DNA of 64,000 nt from Micrococcaceae bacterium. Lineage in GTDB: Bacteria > Actinomycetota > Actinomycetes > Actinomycetales > Micrococcaceae. Position 1 is the stretch's first letter; each line of letters begins with the position of its first letter. Under the pieces are notes generated by a model, which was not told the origin of the DNA, made no database searches, and saw only the letters and a program-made list of their open reading frames with translations. The position numbers and the translations under genes are program-made. Positions 1-8,448 of the stretch are shown here, one piece after another. The DNA is taken from positions 23,066 to 87,065 of the forward strand of contig JABXHI010000059.1 in NCBI GenBank assembly GCA_013393415.1, written 5' to 3'.

Positions 1-1
1 G

Positions 2-409
2 GAAGTCGAATGTACAGCTGGAACCTATATCCGCGCGCTGGCCCGTGACATGGGCGAGGAACTCGGTACAGGCGGTTATCTCACCGCGCTTCGAAGGAGT
101 GCCGTCGGACCATATCACGTTGATGACGCAGTCACACTTGAACAGTTGGCCGAATCGTTTGACTATACCGACATCTCAGTGGCCGCAGCGAAACTGTTCA
201 CCACCCGGACCGTGAGTGAAACCGAAGCCACAGACCTCATACACGGTCGACGAATCGCCGCGTCAGACACCGAAGCCCTACTCGCAGCGCAGCTGACAGA
301 TGGCACGGTCATCGCACTGATCGCCGATGCCGAACGCGCCGGTACGATTCAAGCAAAACCAGAAATCGTGTTTGCCACGATGGAAGACATCACCGGAGCA
401 CACTCATGA
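2..409 (+). CDS. truB: tRNA pseudouridine synthase B, C-terminal part (partial)
   Basis: The gene is cut by the left edge; the frame is open from base 2. The first residues, EVECTAGTYIRALARDMG, match the late conserved motif of the TruB family, where the SGTYIR-type segment lies near the active site that isomerises U55 of tRNA to pseudouridine. The remaining ~115 residues form the variable C-terminal RNA-binding region. The stop overlaps the next ATG (ATGA, 406-409), so it is probably translationally coupled to the membrane gene that follows. TruB followed by ribF and rpsO is a common actinobacterial order. The N-terminal catalytic Asp region lies outside the window. Confidence 0.93.
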   Translation, partial: EVECTAGTYIRALARDMGEELGTGGYLTALRRSAVGPYHVDDAVTLEQLAESFDYTDISVAAAKLFTTRTVSETEATDLIHGRRIAASDTEALLAAQLTDGTVIALIADAERAGTIQAKPEIVFATMEDITGAHS

Positions 410-759
410 TTCTTGACGGCTGGTTCTATACCGGAGCAGTCATTGGCATTCTGTCAGCGATCATTTGCATTCTTGCAACCATCATTCGTGACCACCCTGC
501 TGACTCGTCAATCATTTCCCTGGGCGCAGTGGAGCTCTTTCTCGTGGTCTATGCGGTATACGCCCTGATTTCATCGGTACCACTCAACGGGCCCGGCTGG
601 GAATTTTGGGGTTACATCATTACCGGATTGCTTCTGCCCCCGATCGCGTTCTTCTGGGGCATCACCGATAAAACACGCTGGTCCAATCTGGTGATGGCTG
701 CCATTGGGCCCACCATTTTGGTCATGATTCACAGATTGCAGGTGATCTGGCATGGCTGA
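406..759 (+). CDS. Small four-helix membrane protein, function unknown
   Basis: This is a 117-residue protein with about four hydrophobic segments (roughly residues 5-25, 38-56, 68-85, 94-113), so an integral membrane protein. No catalytic motif is visible and I do not recognise a named family. It starts inside the truB stop (ATGA), and its own 3' end overlaps the next gene by 8 bases. The three genes are therefore very likely one transcript. It resembles the small uncharacterised membrane proteins often found between truB and ribF in Micrococcales, but position is the only support for that. Confidence 0.75.
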   Translation: MILDGWFYTGAVIGILSAIICILATIIRDHPADSSIISLGAVELFLVVYAVYALISSVPLNGPGWEFWGYIITGLLLPPIAFFWGITDKTRWSNLVMAAIGPTILVMIHRLQVIWHG

Positions 760-1159
760 AACCTCCGGCCGTACCAAAGGCATCGGACGCATCATCGTGA
801 TGGTCTATGCGATTCTCGCACTGGCTGCCTCATGGCGCTCAGGATTTCAGATTCTCTCCAAATTCGATGACTCCCCGGTAGCGTTCATCCTTTCCGGCAT
901 CGCCGGGCTCGTCTACATTGTGGCCACCATAGCCCTGGCAACGCCCGGTCGGCGTGCTTGGAAAGTTGCCGTCGTCTCGGTATGGTTCGAATTGATCGGG
1001 GTCCTCGTCGTGGGAGCGGCCTCACTGATCGCCCCTGAAGCGTTCCCCGAACCGACCGTGTGGTCTACATTTGGCATCGGATACGGGTTTATCCCACTGG
1101 TTTTGCCCATCATCGGGCTCTACTGGTTGTATAGGCACCGTCCGAAGCCGATACCCTAG
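752..1159 (+). CDS. Small membrane protein, function unknown
   Basis: This is a 135-residue protein with four predicted membrane spans (about residues 10-27, 41-62, 70-94 and 112-129) and a short basic tail (YRHRPKPIP). It overlaps the preceding membrane gene by 8 bases and ends 33 bases before ribF. The two adjacent small membrane proteins may form a pair, but that is inference from overlap only. I see no motif that suggests a substrate or activity. Confidence 0.75.
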   Translation: MAETSGRTKGIGRIIVMVYAILALAASWRSGFQILSKFDDSPVAFILSGIAGLVYIVATIALATPGRRAWKVAVVSVWFELIGVLVVGAASLIAPEAFPEPTVWSTFGIGYGFIPLVLPIIGLYWLYRHRPKPIP

Positions 1160-1192
1160 ACTCAACTGATCACGACACGGAGGAAGAACAAA

Positions 1193-2182
1193 GTGCACTA
1201 CTGGGCAGGTACAGCTGCAGTACCGCATCCACCAGCGCCGTCTGTGGTTACGCTAGGAAACTTTGACGGCGTACACCGAGGTCACCGGGCCGTGCTCAAA
1301 CTGGTTGTCGACACGGCGAAACAACACAACTTACAGTCCGTCGCGGTGACGTTCGACCCGCACCCCAGGCTGGTGCACCTGCCCGAAGAACCCCTCGTGC
1401 CGATTGTGTCGCTGCCACAAAAAGTCCGACTTCTCGAGACCTGCGACCTCGAGGCCACCCTGGTCATTCACTACACCCTGGACTTCGCGACGCAAACAGC
1501 ACAGCAATTCGTAGAAAACGTGCTCGTGAAAAGTCTCAACGCACGCATCGTCGTCGTCGGTTCTGACACCCGTTTCGGCGCCGGAAATACCGGTGATATC
1601 AACACCCTGCGGCAGCTTGGCAAAGTCCACAATTTCGAGGTGGTCCAGGTCGATGACGTGGGTGAATCGGAACGGTGGTCATCAACGTGGGTCCGCAACA
1701 CGCTAGAAGCCGGTAAAGTCGCCCAAGCCAGCAGAATTTTGGGGCGCTACCACACGGTCGAAGGCGAAATTGTGCACGGACATGCGCGTGGTCGTGAATT
1801 AGGATTCCCAACCGCAAACTTTGCCACCGATTCACAAGGGATGATCCCGGCTGATGGTGTCTACGCCGGATGGTTCACTGACGGCAAGAAGAACCAGCTA
1901 CCCGCAGCGATATCCGTGGGCAGTAACCCGACCTTCAACGATGTAGTGCGCACCGTAGAAGCCCACGTATTTGACCGTCCCCAAGACGAAGCCCTCGACG
2001 AGTTCAATCTCTATGGTCAACAGTGTTCGGTGGCATTCGTGGCACGGTTGCGCGGGATGAAAACTTTTACGGGAATCGATGATCTGATTGCCCAGATGGA
2101 CACCGACGTCACAAAAGCCAGAGCGATACTCTCCGGCGAGGCCCCCGAAATCGATGCTCCTGATCCCAGGGGTAGCCGCTAA
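1193..2182 (+). CDS. ribF: Bifunctional riboflavin kinase / FAD synthetase
   Basis: RibF phosphorylates riboflavin to FMN and adenylylates FMN to FAD in the cytosol. The 329-residue length is normal. The N-terminal nucleotidyltransferase domain shows GNFDGVHRGHRAVL at about residue 23, with the HxGH-like nucleotide site. The C-terminal flavokinase domain shows GRELGFPTANFA near residue 200, the Mg-ATP and flavin binding PTAN motif. The start is GTG at 1193, preceded by a strong GGAGGAAG site at 1179-1186. The stop is followed directly by the next ATG, so the methyltransferase gene is probably co-transcribed. Confidence 0.96.
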   Translation: MHYWAGTAAVPHPPAPSVVTLGNFDGVHRGHRAVLKLVVDTAKQHNLQSVAVTFDPHPRLVHLPEEPLVPIVSLPQKVRLLETCDLEATLVIHYTLDFATQTAQQFVENVLVKSLNARIVVVGSDTRFGAGNTGDINTLRQLGKVHNFEVVQVDDVGESERWSSTWVRNTLEAGKVAQASRILGRYHTVEGEIVHGHARGRELGFPTANFATDSQGMIPADGVYAGWFTDGKKNQLPAAISVGSNPTFNDVVRTVEAHVFDRPQDEALDEFNLYGQQCSVAFVARLRGMKTFTGIDDLIAQMDTDVTKARAILSGEAPEIDAPDPRGSR

Positions 2183-2962
2183 ATGCACACGCGTTCTACG
2201 GGACCCGTCACGCTCAGCCAGGACACCAGACATCGCTACGGTCAGGCCTTTGACACGGACCAAGCCGACCTCTACCACGGTGTACGCCCCGGATACCAGA
2301 CCGAAATCGTCGAGTTCTTGACGGATGAAGCACCAGGGCTCGCGATTGATCTTGGTGCCGGCACCGGCAAATTTTCCGCAACCCTTCTCGCCAGTGGGTG
2401 GGACGTTGTAGCCGTGGATCCGGCCGCGAACATGCTCGCAGTCCTGGCCGACCAACACCCCGAAACCACGACGATCGTCTCGGCAGTAGAAGCTCTGGAT
2501 ACTGCGCCGTGGTCCCAGCGTGCAGATCTCGTGGTAGCGGCACAAGCATGGCACTGGATTGACACACCACAGGGGAGCCAGAAAGTCATCGAGCTCCTTT
2601 CCACGACTGGAGTATTTTGTGTCGTGCACCACCAAATCGATACTTCGATTCCCTGGGTGTTGCGTCTGTGCAAGATCATGCATTCCGGAGATATTCATCC
2701 CATTGAACACCCGCCACACGTCAGTTCAGCATTCACGAGACCGGTGGGACAATGGTGGCACTGGGAACAAGAACTTGGTGTTGAACAAGTCCACCAACTT
2801 ATGATGACTCGTGCCTACTATCTGCGCACCACGGAGAAACAACGTCAACGCATGCATGACAATTTGCGCTGGTATTTACTCGAATATCTGGGCTACGCAC
2901 AGTCGTCGACCATCCGTATTCCGTATGTGACTGCTGCCTGGCGTATGCAACGAGCGAGTTAG
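2183..2962 (+). CDS. Class I SAM-dependent methyltransferase
   Basis: This 259-residue protein has a Rossmann-type methyltransferase core in its N-terminal half. Motif I is AIDLGAGTGKFSATLL at about residue 54, followed by the acidic motif-II strand VVAVDPAANM. The segment AQAWHWID near residue 120 is typical of the Methyltransf_11 group related to small-molecule or lipid methyltransferases. The substrate cannot be told. Its ATG follows the ribF stop with no gap, implying coupling to ribF. The C-terminal ~120 residues are less conserved. Confidence 0.85.
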   Translation: MHTRSTGPVTLSQDTRHRYGQAFDTDQADLYHGVRPGYQTEIVEFLTDEAPGLAIDLGAGTGKFSATLLASGWDVVAVDPAANMLAVLADQHPETTTIVSAVEALDTAPWSQRADLVVAAQAWHWIDTPQGSQKVIELLSTTGVFCVVHHQIDTSIPWVLRLCKIMHSGDIHPIEHPPHVSSAFTRPVGQWWHWEQELGVEQVHQLMMTRAYYLRTTEKQRQRMHDNLRWYLLEYLGYAQSSTIRIPYVTAAWRMQRAS

Positions 2963-2982
2963 GCGCCCCGCAGGGAAGGTGG

Positions 2983-2988
2983 TAAGCT
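2983..2988 (+). promoter_or_regulatory. Candidate -10 element (TAAGCT) for rpsO
   Basis: TAAGCT lies about 90 bases upstream of the rpsO ATG. It leaves a GC-rich leader with short hairpin potential (CCGA/TCGG near 3031-3042). No good -35 hexamer is seen. The assignment is tentative. Confidence 0.35.
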
Positions 2989-3077
2989 TGGACGGTGGTG
3001 CACGCTGCGGTCCGCGGTGGCGTCGCCGGCCGATACGTCGGTTTCTATGATCGCGGTACAACTCTCAAGGAGTTTTA

Positions 3078-3347
3078 ATGTCAATTTCCCGTGAAGTGAA
3101 ACAGCAGATTATTGCCGAATACGCCACCCACGAGGGCGACACCGGCTCACCGGAAGTACAGGTCGCTGTACTGTCCCGTCGTATTTGGAATCTGACTCAG
3201 CACCTCAAAGGTCACCCACACGACCACCACACCCGCCGCGGCCTGATGGCTCTGGTTGGTCGCCGTCGTCGTATGTTGCAGTACCTCTACTCCGAAAACA
3301 TTGAACGTTACCGTTCACTGATCGAACGTTTGGGTCTGCGCAAATAA
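3078..3347 (+). CDS. rpsO: 30S ribosomal protein S15
   Basis: S15 is a primary binder of the central domain of 16S rRNA. The 89-residue protein is full length and contains the family signature: [19 protein letters not shown], then [14 protein letters not shown] [11 protein letters not shown], then [10 protein letters not shown]. The start ATG has an AAGGAG site at 3069-3074. A GC-rich hairpin follows at 3367-3399 and pnp lies downstream, the classic rpsO-pnp arrangement in which pnp can be expressed both by read-through and after processing. Confidence 0.99.
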   Translation: MSISREVKQQIIAEYATHEGDTGSPEVQVAVLSRRIWNLTQHLKGHPHDHHTRRGLMALVGRRRRMLQYLYSENIERYRSLIERLGLRK

Positions 3348-3366
3348 GGTGAGACGCTTTTTGGGG

Positions 3367-3399
3367 GGCGGCGCTCCGGGAAAATATCCGGACGCCGCC
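3367..3399 (+). terminator. Hairpin after rpsO
   Basis: GGCGGCG-c-TCCGG pairs with CCGGA-CGCCGCC (12 bp with one bulged C, 8-base loop) just after rpsO, followed by TTGAAATTT. It is probably a partial terminator that sets the rpsO to pnp ratio. The T-tract is weak. Confidence 0.75.
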
Positions 3400-3424
3400 T
3401 TGAAATTTAACTAGACTAGTAACC

Positions 3425-3441
3425 GGTGCCAGAACGGCACC
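3425..3441 (+). other. Short perfect hairpin in the rpsO-pnp spacer
   Basis: GGTGCC-AGAAC-GGCACC is a 6-bp perfect stem with a 5-base loop. It sits between the rpsO hairpin and the long pnp leader stem and is part of the same structured spacer. Confidence 0.6.
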
Positions 3442-3447
3442 AAAGAT

Positions 3448-3550
3448 ATTTGCATCAAGCCTGTTTCGTTTCCCGGTCCTCGACAGTGGCCTCCGGAGCA
3501 ACAGTTGCGGAGGCTTCGATCGAAGACCGACCTGCGGGTTTGATGCAAAT
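3448..3550 (+). promoter_or_regulatory. Long nested stem-loop in the pnp leader (candidate RNase III / PNPase autoregulatory element)
   Basis: ATTTGCATCAA (3448-3458) is perfectly complementary to TTGATGCAAAT (3540-3550). The pairing extends inward with wobbles (GCCTG with CGGGT). Inside lie CGGTC/GACCG (3474-3478 with 3525-3529), TCGA/TCGA (3480-3483 with 3520-3523) and the apical stem GCCTCCG/CGGAGGC (3489-3495 with 3508-3514). The base of the stem ends 6-7 bases before the pnp ribosome site. RNase III cleavage of such hairpins, with PNPase autocontrol, is established for E. coli, and rpsO-pnp hairpin cleavage is described in Streptomyces. Applying it here is inference. Confidence 0.7.
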
Positions 3551-3567
3551 TGTTTGAAAGGAGACCT

Positions 3568-5802
3568 ATGGAAGGTCCAGAAATTCAATTTGCAGAAGCC
3601 GTGATCGATAACGGCAAATACGGTACCCGTACCGTACGATTCGAAACCGGACGCTTGGCCAAACAGGCCGCAGGCGCCTCAATGGTCAGCATTGACGAAG
3701 AAACGTCGATGCTCTCGGCCACGACCTTTGGCAAGAACCCGCGTGAAGGCTTTGACTTCTTCCCACTCACCGTAGATGTGGAAGAACGTCAGTATGCCGC
3801 GGGTAAGATCCCCGGTTCATTCTTCCGTCGTGAAGGCCGTCCACCTACGGATGCGATCCTGACCGCTCGCTTAATTGACCGCCCGCTACGTCCAGCGTTT
3901 GCCGACGGCATCCGCAACGAAGTCCAGGTCGTCGTCACCGTGACTTCAATTGCCCCAGATGAGCTGTACGACACCGTCGCGATCAACGCGGCCTCTATGT
4001 CCACTACCCTTTCGGGGATGGACTTCGCCGGCCCAATCGGTGCCGTTCGCATCGCACTCATTGCCGATGAAAATGGTGACACTCAGTGGGTCGCTTTCCC
4101 GAAGCACTCCCAGCTGAAAAACGCTGTATTCAATATGGCGGTAGCCGGTCGTGTATCCGATGACGACATCGCCGTGATGATGGTTGAAGCCGAGGCCACG
4201 AACGAAGCCTGGGAGCTGATCAACGACAAGAACGCTTCAGCACCAACCGAAGAAATCGTTGCCGAAGGTCTTGAAGCCGCCAAACCGTTCATCAAGGTGT
4301 TGTGCGAGACTCAGGCCGACCTTGCAGAGCGCGCACAAAAAGAACCTGTTGAAATCCCACTGTTCGTGGCATACCAGCAGGATGCTTTTGACGCAGTAGA
4401 AGATTATGCCGGTGAACGTTTGACCGAAATCTTCTCGATTGGTGACAAACAAGAACGCGAAACCGCTTCCGATGAATACCATAAGGAAGTCGTCGAAGCA
4501 CTTGCCGGCGAAGGCAAACCATTCGCAGATCGTCAAGACGAGATCGTCAAAGCTTATGGCGCCGTAACCCGTCACATTGTTCGCAAGCGTATTTTGACCG
4601 ACCAGGTGCGTATTGACGGACGTGGTCTGACCGACATTCGTCAACTGACTGCAGAGGTTGAAGTACTGCCTCGCGTGCACGGATCAGCAATCTTTGAGCG
4701 CGGCGAGACTCAGATCATGGGTGTCACCACGCTCAACATGTTGAAAATGGAACAGAACCTGGACTCCCTGAGCCCAGAAACTTCCAAACGCTACATGCAC
4801 CACTACAACTTCCCGCCATACTCGGTGGGTGAAACCGGTCGTGTTGGTTCGCCAAAACGCCGCGAAATTGGTCACGGTGCACTGGCAGAACGCGCCATCC
4901 TGCCGGTGCTCCCATCTCGTGAAGAGTTCCCATACGCGATCCGTCAGGTCTCGGAAGCCCTTGGTTCCAACGGGTCCACATCGATGGGCTCGGTCTGTGC
5001 ATCAACCTTGTCGCTCTACAACTCAGGTGTACCACTGCGTGCATCGGTTGCAGGTATCGCGATGGGGCTGGTCTCGGACACCGTCGACAACGAGACTCGT
5101 TATGCTGCGTTGACCGACATTCTGGGTGCCGAAGACGCCATGGGCGATATGGACTTCAAAGTTGCAGGCACCAAGGAATTCATCACAGCTATTCAGCTGG
5201 ATACCAAACTTGACGGTATTCCAGCCGACGTGCTCGCTGCAGCCTTGACTCAAGCACGTGAAGCTCGCCTGCACATCCTATCGGTCATGGAATCCGTCAT
5301 CGACGGAGCAGACGACATGAGCCCAACCGCTCCACGTATCCTGTCGGTCCAAATCCCGGTTGACAAGATCGGTGAAGTCATCGGCCCCAAGGGCAAGATG
5401 ATCAACCAGATCCAAGAAGACACCGGCGCAGACATCAGCATCGAAGATGACGGTACCGTACTCATCGGTTCGGCCGAAGGTAAAGCAGCTGAAGAAGCAC
5501 GCGATACCATCAACGCCATCGCCAACCCACAGGTCCCAGAAGTTGGTGAACGTTACCTCGGCACCGTCGTGAAGACCACCAGCTTCGGCGCGTTCATCTC
5601 CCTGACCCCGGGTAAAGACGGTCTGCTGCACATCTCCGAATTGCGCAAACTCAACGACGGTAAACGCGTTGACGAAGTCGACGACATCGTTGCAGTCGGC
5701 AGCAAACTCCAGGTAGAAATCACCAAGGTTGATGACCGCGGCAAACTCTCCCTGGTCCCAGTTGTTGACGAGGACGCTGAAGACGAAGGCTCAGAAAGCT
5801 AA
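3568..5802 (+). CDS. pnp: Polynucleotide phosphorylase
   Basis: PNPase is the 3'-5' phosphorolytic exoribonuclease of the RNA degradosome. The 744-residue protein has two RNase PH domains separated by an all-alpha linker, then a KH domain ([16 protein letters not shown], about residue 600) and an S1 domain ([18 protein letters not shown], about residue 659). The acidic C-terminal tail is short. I chose ATG 3568 because AAAGGAG (3557-3563) lies just upstream; an in-frame TTG at 3550 falls within the leader stem and lacks a ribosome site. It forms an rpsO-pnp pair with the structured leader described separately. Confidence 0.98.
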   Translation: MEGPEIQFAEAVIDNGKYGTRTVRFETGRLAKQAAGASMVSIDEETSMLSATTFGKNPREGFDFFPLTVDVEERQYAAGKIPGSFFRREGRPPTDAILTARLIDRPLRPAFADGIRNEVQVVVTVTSIAPDELYDTVAINAASMSTTLSGMDFAGPIGAVRIALIADENGDTQWVAFPKHSQLKNAVFNMAVAGRVSDDDIAVMMVEAEATNEAWELINDKNASAPTEEIVAEGLEAAKPFIKVLCETQADLAERAQKEPVEIPLFVAYQQDAFDAVEDYAGERLTEIFSIGDKQERETASDEYHKEVVEALAGEGKPFADRQDEIVKAYGAVTRHIVRKRILTDQVRIDGRGLTDIRQLTAEVEVLPRVHGSAIFERGETQIMGVTTLNMLKMEQNLDSLSPETSKRYMHHYNFPPYSVGETGRVGSPKRREIGHGALAERAILPVLPSREEFPYAIRQVSEALGSNGSTSMGSVCASTLSLYNSGVPLRASVAGIAMGLVSDTVDNETRYAALTDILGAEDAMGDMDFKVAGTKEFITAIQLDTKLDGIPADVLAAALTQAREARLHILSVMESVIDGADDMSPTAPRILSVQIPVDKIGEVIGPKGKMINQIQEDTGADISIEDDGTVLIGSAEGKAAEEARDTINAIANPQVPEVGERYLGTVVKTTSFGAFISLTPGKDGLLHISELRKLNDGKRVDEVDDIVAVGSKLQVEITKVDDRGKLSLVPVVDEDAEDEGSES

Positions 5803-5820
5803 CTTCTCGCCTCAAAACTA

Positions 5821-5859
5821 CCTATGCCGGGTTGAACTCAAGGTTCTGCCCGGCATAGG
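5821..5859 (+). terminator. Terminator after pnp
   Basis: CCTATGCCGGG (5821-5831) pairs perfectly with CCCGGCATAGG (5849-5859), an 11-bp stem. No T-tract follows, as is usual for actinobacterial hairpin terminators. Confidence 0.8.
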
Positions 5860-5903
5860 CCGTTAAGCCACTTATGGGGTAAACCCTCGGCCCCGATGTC
5901 TAC

Positions 5904-5909
5904 TAAGAT
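5904..5909 (+). promoter_or_regulatory. -10 element of a leaderless dapB promoter
   Basis: TAAGAT ends 7 bases before ATG 5917, so the transcript should begin at or next to the start codon. There is no Shine-Dalgarno site. This spacing supports ATG 5917 over the in-frame ATG 5896, which lies upstream of the -10. Confidence 0.65.
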
Positions 5910-5916
5910 AAGACCC

Positions 5917-6693
5917 ATGTCATCTCAAGCAGCTTCTACAACAGAGCCCATCAAAGTTGCACTCGTGGGTGCAACGGGAAAAATGGGGCAACACGCCATT
6001 GACGCGATTCATGCCGCAGACGACATGGAACTGGTGGCACAACTTGCCTCCCAGAGTCCATTGGCAGACATCACTGAGGCTGGCGCGACACACGTCCTCG
6101 ATCTGACGGTTCCAGATGTCTCCTCAGACATTGCAGAATTCGCCGTCGCCAACGGGCTACATACTGTCATCGGAACTTCGGGGTGGACCGAAAACAAACG
6201 TGAAGTCCTGCAACGCCAGCTCGCAGAACAACCAAACGTCGGCGTATTGATCGCCCCAAATTTCTCGATCGGTTCTGTCCTGGCGACACGCTTTGCTGCC
6301 CAAGCAGCCCCGTACTTCGACTCGGTCGAGATTATCGAAATGCACCACCCGAAAAAAGTGGATGCGCCGTCAGGAACAGCCGTTCGAACAGCCGAGATGA
6401 TTGCTGAAGCCCGTCAACAGGTGGGTGTTGGACCATTCCCGGATGCCACCGAACACGATCCAGATCACGCTCGTGGTGCCCAGATCGCTGGCATCAACGT
6501 GCATGCCGTGCGGCTCGCTGGATTGGAAGCGCACCAGGAAGTGCTCATGGGGACACCGGGTCAACAACTCGTCTTTCGCCATGACGCCTTCGACCGCTCG
6601 TCCTACATGCCCGGCGTGTTATTGGGCCTACGCACCGTGGCATCACGACCTGGCTTATCCTACGGGCTCGACTCCTACCTAGACCTGGACTAA
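5917..6693 (+). CDS. dapB: 4-hydroxy-tetrahydrodipicolinate reductase
   Basis: DapB reduces the DapA product with NAD(P)H in the diaminopimelate/lysine pathway. The 258-residue protein shows the Rossmann motif VGATGKMGQHA at about residue 16, the IGTSGW segment, and the catalytic and substrate-binding motif EMHHPKKVDAPSGTA near residue 140, with the catalytic His pair, Lys and the SGT loop. The start is set by the leaderless -10 element. dapA lies 1.7 kb downstream on the same strand but under its own promoter. A small membrane/TPR gene follows after 5 bases. Confidence 0.96.
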   Translation: MSSQAASTTEPIKVALVGATGKMGQHAIDAIHAADDMELVAQLASQSPLADITEAGATHVLDLTVPDVSSDIAEFAVANGLHTVIGTSGWTENKREVLQRQLAEQPNVGVLIAPNFSIGSVLATRFAAQAAPYFDSVEIIEMHHPKKVDAPSGTAVRTAEMIAEARQQVGVGPFPDATEHDPDHARGAQIAGINVHAVRLAGLEAHQEVLMGTPGQQLVFRHDAFDRSSYMPGVLLGLRTVASRPGLSYGLDSYLDLD

Positions 6694-6698
6694 CACGT

Positions 6699-7136
6699 AT
6701 GAAGAATAAGATTGCCGTTGCGCTGTTGACCGCCCTCACACTGCTCTTTGCGGTGTTAGCACTCTGGTCAGCAGTAGCGTTTATCGTCGCAGATAATTGG
6801 ATCGCGAAGGTCCTTGGTGTCGCGGTGGTCGCCATTGTGATCGTGGGAGTATGGGCCCTGGTACGCGAAATACGTTTCGGTGCCAATACAGAGAAGCTCG
6901 CGCAGATTCTCGACGTTGAAGGCAACTTGCCAGAAGACAATCTGCCCCGAGTGCGTGGTCGTATCGACCGCGCCGCTGCAGACGATGAATTTGAAACATA
7001 CCGAGCCGAAACAACAGCTGATCCAGACAACTGGCGCAGCTGGTACCGTCTCGGCCTCTCCTACGACGCGGCAGGGGACCGCAAGCGAGCCAGAGCCGCC
7101 CTGCGCGACGCGATTACCATGTACCGCAGCGCCTAG
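6699..7136 (+). CDS. Membrane-anchored protein with a TPR-like tail
   Basis: This 145-residue protein has two N-terminal membrane helices (about residues 6-30 and 34-56), a charged linker and a C-terminal tetratricopeptide-like helix pair (DNWRSWYRLGLSYDAAGD, then RARAALRDAI). It starts 5 bases after dapB and is probably co-transcribed with it. A role as a scaffold is suggested only by the TPR-like motif. Its stop overlaps the stop of the convergent gene by 3 bases (7134-7136 against 7133-7135). Confidence 0.75.
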   Translation: MKNKIAVALLTALTLLFAVLALWSAVAFIVADNWIAKVLGVAVVAIVIVGVWALVREIRFGANTEKLAQILDVEGNLPEDNLPRVRGRIDRAAADDEFETYRAETTADPDNWRSWYRLGLSYDAAGDRKRARAALRDAITMYRSA

Positions 7137-8404
7137 CGTTTGCTACCGAAACCGTTGGAGACGTTGCGCAGTAGCGACTCCAATGGGCCCCGGGTGCCTG
7201 CAAAGAACACAATCGTCCCGAGGGCAGCCACCGTAAGCCAATGGATGATCAGCATGGTCCACGCTTGCGACCACATCGGGTCATCCACCGCCATCGTCTG
7301 CGACCATTCAGTAGGCCACAGACCCGTAACGATTACATGGACCACATAGGCGGTCAGTGCAACCATCCCAGTAGCCGTCAGCGGGAAAAGTACTCGACGC
7401 GCTAGCGTGACGCGCGTTATCACAAGAAACAGTCCAATGACCCCCAACGCTGCGCCTGCCGTGGAATAGACATCTAAAGGCGCCCCAGAATGCGGCACCG
7501 CCAAGCCGTACCACTGCGGTGCGCCCATAACCAGATCAGTGTTGATTCCAGAACCGGTAGCAGCCACTGCTGACAGTTCGTGCAGACTAGTATTCGTGGC
7601 GTGAGCAATTCGGCCCGCAAACCCCTCGTCCGACAGGAACCATGAAGCGAGGCCGCGCGATGCCACATAGATCCCGGCGCCGGAAATGAGCAGCACCACA
7701 CCGGTCTTGAGCTTGTTCAAATTCGCTCGCCCGATGGCCATGCCCACGAGCACGTAACCCAGAAACGAGATCACAGGGTAGTACCCGGTAAAGAGGATGT
7801 CCCACACGGTCAGCAATGGTTGCTGAATAATGTCCAGAATGGTCGGAGACGTCCACAATCGCCACTGGTCCACATATGAGGCGGTGCCGCCGGCTTGGAG
7901 TTGCATGAACCGTGTGAGAATCCCGTGCAGGAACGGCGCGACCACGATCCAGCTGACCGCTGTGATGGTGAGAGCCCTTCGCGAAAGACTGATGAACCAC
8001 ATGGCCGCAAAGAACAACACGCCGTAGTGCACCAGGATGATCGCGACGTTGGATCCGGCAAAGCCCAGCAACACCCCAATGATGATCAAGATCAATGCGC
8101 GAATAGATAACTGTACTCTGGACGTGAACACGTTCGTTGTATTTTTGGTCAGTAATGAGAGTCCAACCCCCGCCAACACCACGAATAGTGCAGAAGACAC
8201 CCCCGTGAGGCTGGCTCCGACCCACGTCGGAAAAATATATCCGGCAGGATTCGACTGCATGAGTGGAAAAATATGGGTGGCGATCATCCCCAGGATCGCC
8301 ACACCCCGCGCGGTATCCAACCCAGTAATGCGGCCGGGCGCATCAAGTCGACGCATATAAGCAACTTTCTCGCGTAATTTCGTCACCACAAATAGCATTT
8401 GCAT
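7133..8404 (-). CDS. Multi-pass membrane protein of the DUF418 / heparan-acetyltransferase-like group
   Basis: This 423-residue polytopic protein has about ten hydrophobic segments. The N-terminal motif RITGLDTARGVAILGMIATHIFPL is typical of the DUF1624/HGSNAT_cat and DUF418 (YeiB-like) families, whose members resemble membrane acyltransferases; the substrate is unknown. A second start at 8398 is possible: a weak -10 (TTAGGT, 8406-8411) would place that ATG 7 bases downstream, the spacing seen for other genes here. The gene faces dapA and is convergent with the TPR-like gene, whose stop it overlaps. Confidence 0.8.
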   Translation of the reverse strand: MQMLFVVTKLREKVAYMRRLDAPGRITGLDTARGVAILGMIATHIFPLMQSNPAGYIFPTWVGASLTGVSSALFVVLAGVGLSLLTKNTTNVFTSRVQLSIRALILIIIGVLLGFAGSNVAIILVHYGVLFFAAMWFISLSRRALTITAVSWIVVAPFLHGILTRFMQLQAGGTASYVDQWRLWTSPTILDIIQQPLLTVWDILFTGYYPVISFLGYVLVGMAIGRANLNKLKTGVVLLISGAGIYVASRGLASWFLSDEGFAGRIAHATNTSLHELSAVAATGSGINTDLVMGAPQWYGLAVPHSGAPLDVYSTAGAALGVIGLFLVITRVTLARRVLFPLTATGMVALTAYVVHVIVTGLWPTEWSQTMAVDDPMWSQAWTMLIIHWLTVAALGTIVFFAGTRGPLESLLRNVSNGFGSKR

Positions 8405-8435
8405 GACCTAAGGTGTTTTCACCCATTCTCACAGG

Positions 8436-8441
8436 TAGGCT
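8436..8441 (+). promoter_or_regulatory. -10 element of a leaderless dapA promoter
   Basis: TAGGCT ends 7 bases before ATG 8449, with no Shine-Dalgarno site between. This selects 8449 as the start rather than in-frame ATG 8413, which lies upstream of the -10. Confidence 0.65.
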
Positions 8442-8448
8442 TGAGACT

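Noticed and set aside
1898..2719. Long minus-strand open frame (273 codons) across ribF and the methyltransferase gene
   Set aside because: It is antisense to two genes with clear family motifs, has no ribosome site and no recognisable domain. It is a by-product of codon bias in the sense genes.
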